From assembly GCA_029265795.1 (NCBI GenBank), contig JAJUGV010000024.1, forward strand, positions 1 through 33,831: DNA of 33,831 nucleotides, written 5' to 3'. Within the stretch, counting starts at the first letter, position 1; the number at the start of each line of letters is the position of its first letter. Both the position numbers and the translations under genes were made by a program. The stretch is from Alcaligenaceae bacterium (lineage in GTDB: Bacteria > Pseudomonadota > Gammaproteobacteria > Burkholderiales > Burkholderiaceae_B). Under the pieces are notes generated by a model. The model ran no database searches. It saw nothing but the letters and a program-made list of their open reading frames with translations, and was not told the DNA's origin. Positions 32,776 through 33,831 of the stretch are shown here, in pieces.

Positions 32776-33831
32776 ATGACGTATTTGGTACTGGCACGCA
32801 AGTGGCGGCCACGTTCGTTCGATACCCTTGTTGGTCAGGACCACGTGGTGCGCGCGCTGACGCATGCTCTGGACACCCAACGACTGCATCATGCCTGGCT
32901 GTTTACCGGTACCCGGGGTGTCGGCAAGACGACGCTGTCTCGCATTCTTGCTAAGTCGCTGAACTGTGAGCAGGGCATAACGGCGCAGCCATGCGGGCAG
33001 TGCCGGGCCTGCACGGAGATCGATGCGGGGCGGTATGTCGATTATGTCGAACTCGACGCGGCCTCCAATCGGGGTGTCGACGAGATGACGCAGCTGCTGG
33101 AGCAGGCCGTCTATGCGCCCAGCAGCGCGCGCTTCAAGGTCTATATGATCGATGAGGTGCATATGCTTACCGGGCATGCGTTCAACGCGATGCTCAAGAC
33201 GCTGGAAGAGCCGCCGCCGCATGTGAAATTCATACTGGCGACCACCGATCCGCAGAAGATTCCCGTCACAGTGCTGTCGCGCTGCCTTCAGTTCAACCTG
33301 AAGCACATGACGGTCGAAGCCATTGTGTCGCACTTGCAATCGGTGCTTGAGCAGGAAGGGGTCGCTTTCGAAACGCCGGCGCTGCGCCTGCTGGGACAGG
33401 CGGCTGCGGGTTCGATGCGCGATGCCCTATCGTTGACCGATCAAGCCATCGCCTACAGTGGCGGCAACCTCACACTGGATGCCGTGCAGGGCATGCTGGG
33501 CACGATCGATCAGCGTCATTTGGTGCGCTTGTTGCAGGCCTTATCCGTGGGGCAGGCGAAGGGGGTGATCGCGGTGGCCGACGAGCTTGCCGCGCGAGGG
33601 CTGTCGTACGCCGGCGCCTTAGCCGATCTGGCAGTCATGTTGTCGCGTATTGCCATACAGCAGCGAGTGCCCGGCGAACTGCCCCAAGACGACCCGCTTG
33701 CGGGCGATATCGAAGCATTGGCTGGCGGCCTGCACCCGGACTTGGTGCAGCTTTACTATTCCGTAGCGGTGCATAGCCGCAGTGAGCTCGCTTTGGCCCC
33801 GGACGAATATGCCGGGTTTGTGATGGCGTGC
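32776..33831 (+). CDS. dnaX: DNA polymerase III tau/gamma subunit, 3' end cut by window
   Basis: The first 352 codons of dnaX, open to the right edge. The start MTYLVLARKWRPRSF and VGQDHVV are the family N-terminus. Walker A GTRGVGKTT (about 43-51), four zinc cysteines (C64, C73, C76, C79 in NCEQ...CGQCRAC), Walker B MIDEVHML (about 124-131) and the LSRC sensor/arginine-finger motif (about 170) follow. DnaX is the clamp-loader ATPase that also links the polymerases and helicase at the fork. The tau-specific C-terminus and any frameshift site that makes gamma lie outside the window. The ATG is chosen by family similarity because no ribosome-binding site is visible. Confidence 0.96.
   Translation, partial: MTYLVLARKWRPRSFDTLVGQDHVVRALTHALDTQRLHHAWLFTGTRGVGKTTLSRILAKSLNCEQGITAQPCGQCRACTEIDAGRYVDYVELDAASNRGVDEMTQLLEQAVYAPSSARFKVYMIDEVHMLTGHAFNAMLKTLEEPPPHVKFILATTDPQKIPVTVLSRCLQFNLKHMTVEAIVSHLQSVLEQEGVAFETPALRLLGQAAAGSMRDALSLTDQAIAYSGGNLTLDAVQGMLGTIDQRHLVRLLQALSVGQAKGVIAVADELAARGLSYAGALADLAVMLSRIAIQQRVPGELPQDDPLAGDIEALAGGLHPDLVQLYYSVAVHSRSELALAPDEYAGFVMAC

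Overview
This window is a chromosomal, gene-dense stretch of a betaproteobacterium, most likely of the family Alcaligenaceae (the Bordetella/Achromobacter/Pusillimonas group). The evidence is gene content and order (amgK/lptD/surA/rsmA; glyQ-glyS-gmhB-plsC-metallopeptidase-gloA; hda-HAD-pcnB-folK; tsaE-amiC-mutL-miaA; 4.5S RNA-dnaX), an orphan Bug-family periplasmic binding protein, a MutL that carries the endonuclease motif seen in organisms without MutH, and moderately high GC. I cannot name the genus. Almost everything is core housekeeping. I see no insertion sequence, prophage, CRISPR array or toxin-antitoxin pair.

Layout, left to right. (1) 1-5364: envelope block. A left-truncated amgK-type sugar kinase points left; divergent from it are lptD (LPS translocon), surA (periplasmic chaperone) and rsmA (16S rRNA dimethyltransferase), packed with -1 to +2 nt junctions. 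(2) 5372-8907: a leftward SpmA-SpmB fusion membrane protein, then a rightward FadE-like acyl-CoA dehydrogenase that has lost signature residues. (3) 8904-14564: a leftward operon glyQ-glyS-gmhB-plsC-YgjP-like peptidase-gloA, mostly coupled by overlapping stops and starts. (4) 14801-18803: a rightward metabolic cluster of crotonase, class I [4Fe-4S] fumarase, a MaoC/FAS1-like hydratase and a CitE-like lyase. The last two resemble the hydratase and lyase of itaconate/mesaconate breakdown to acetyl-CoA and pyruvate, but no CoA-transferase is present. (5) 18818-22102: leftward hda-HAD phosphatase-pcnB-folK. (6) 22197-23249: purM, alone on the right strand. (7) 23270-28874: leftward AEC permease-tsaE-amiC-mutL-miaA. 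(8) 28982-29971: orphan Bug solute-binding protein, ended by a perfect 15-bp hairpin shared with the convergent mntP (30063-30623). (9) 30821-30895: tRNA-Arg(CCU), then leftward xerD-ybaK. (10) 32476-32574: 4.5S RNA, then dnaX, truncated by the right end.

No intergenic gap exceeds about 240 bases. The most notable items are the degenerate FadE paralogue, the C5-dicarboxyl-CoA module, the structured leader of mntP, the AEC/Bug divergent pair with a symmetric operator-like element, and the unusual cysteine layout of LptD. None is a convincing wholly new system; the first two are the best candidates for unexplained biology.
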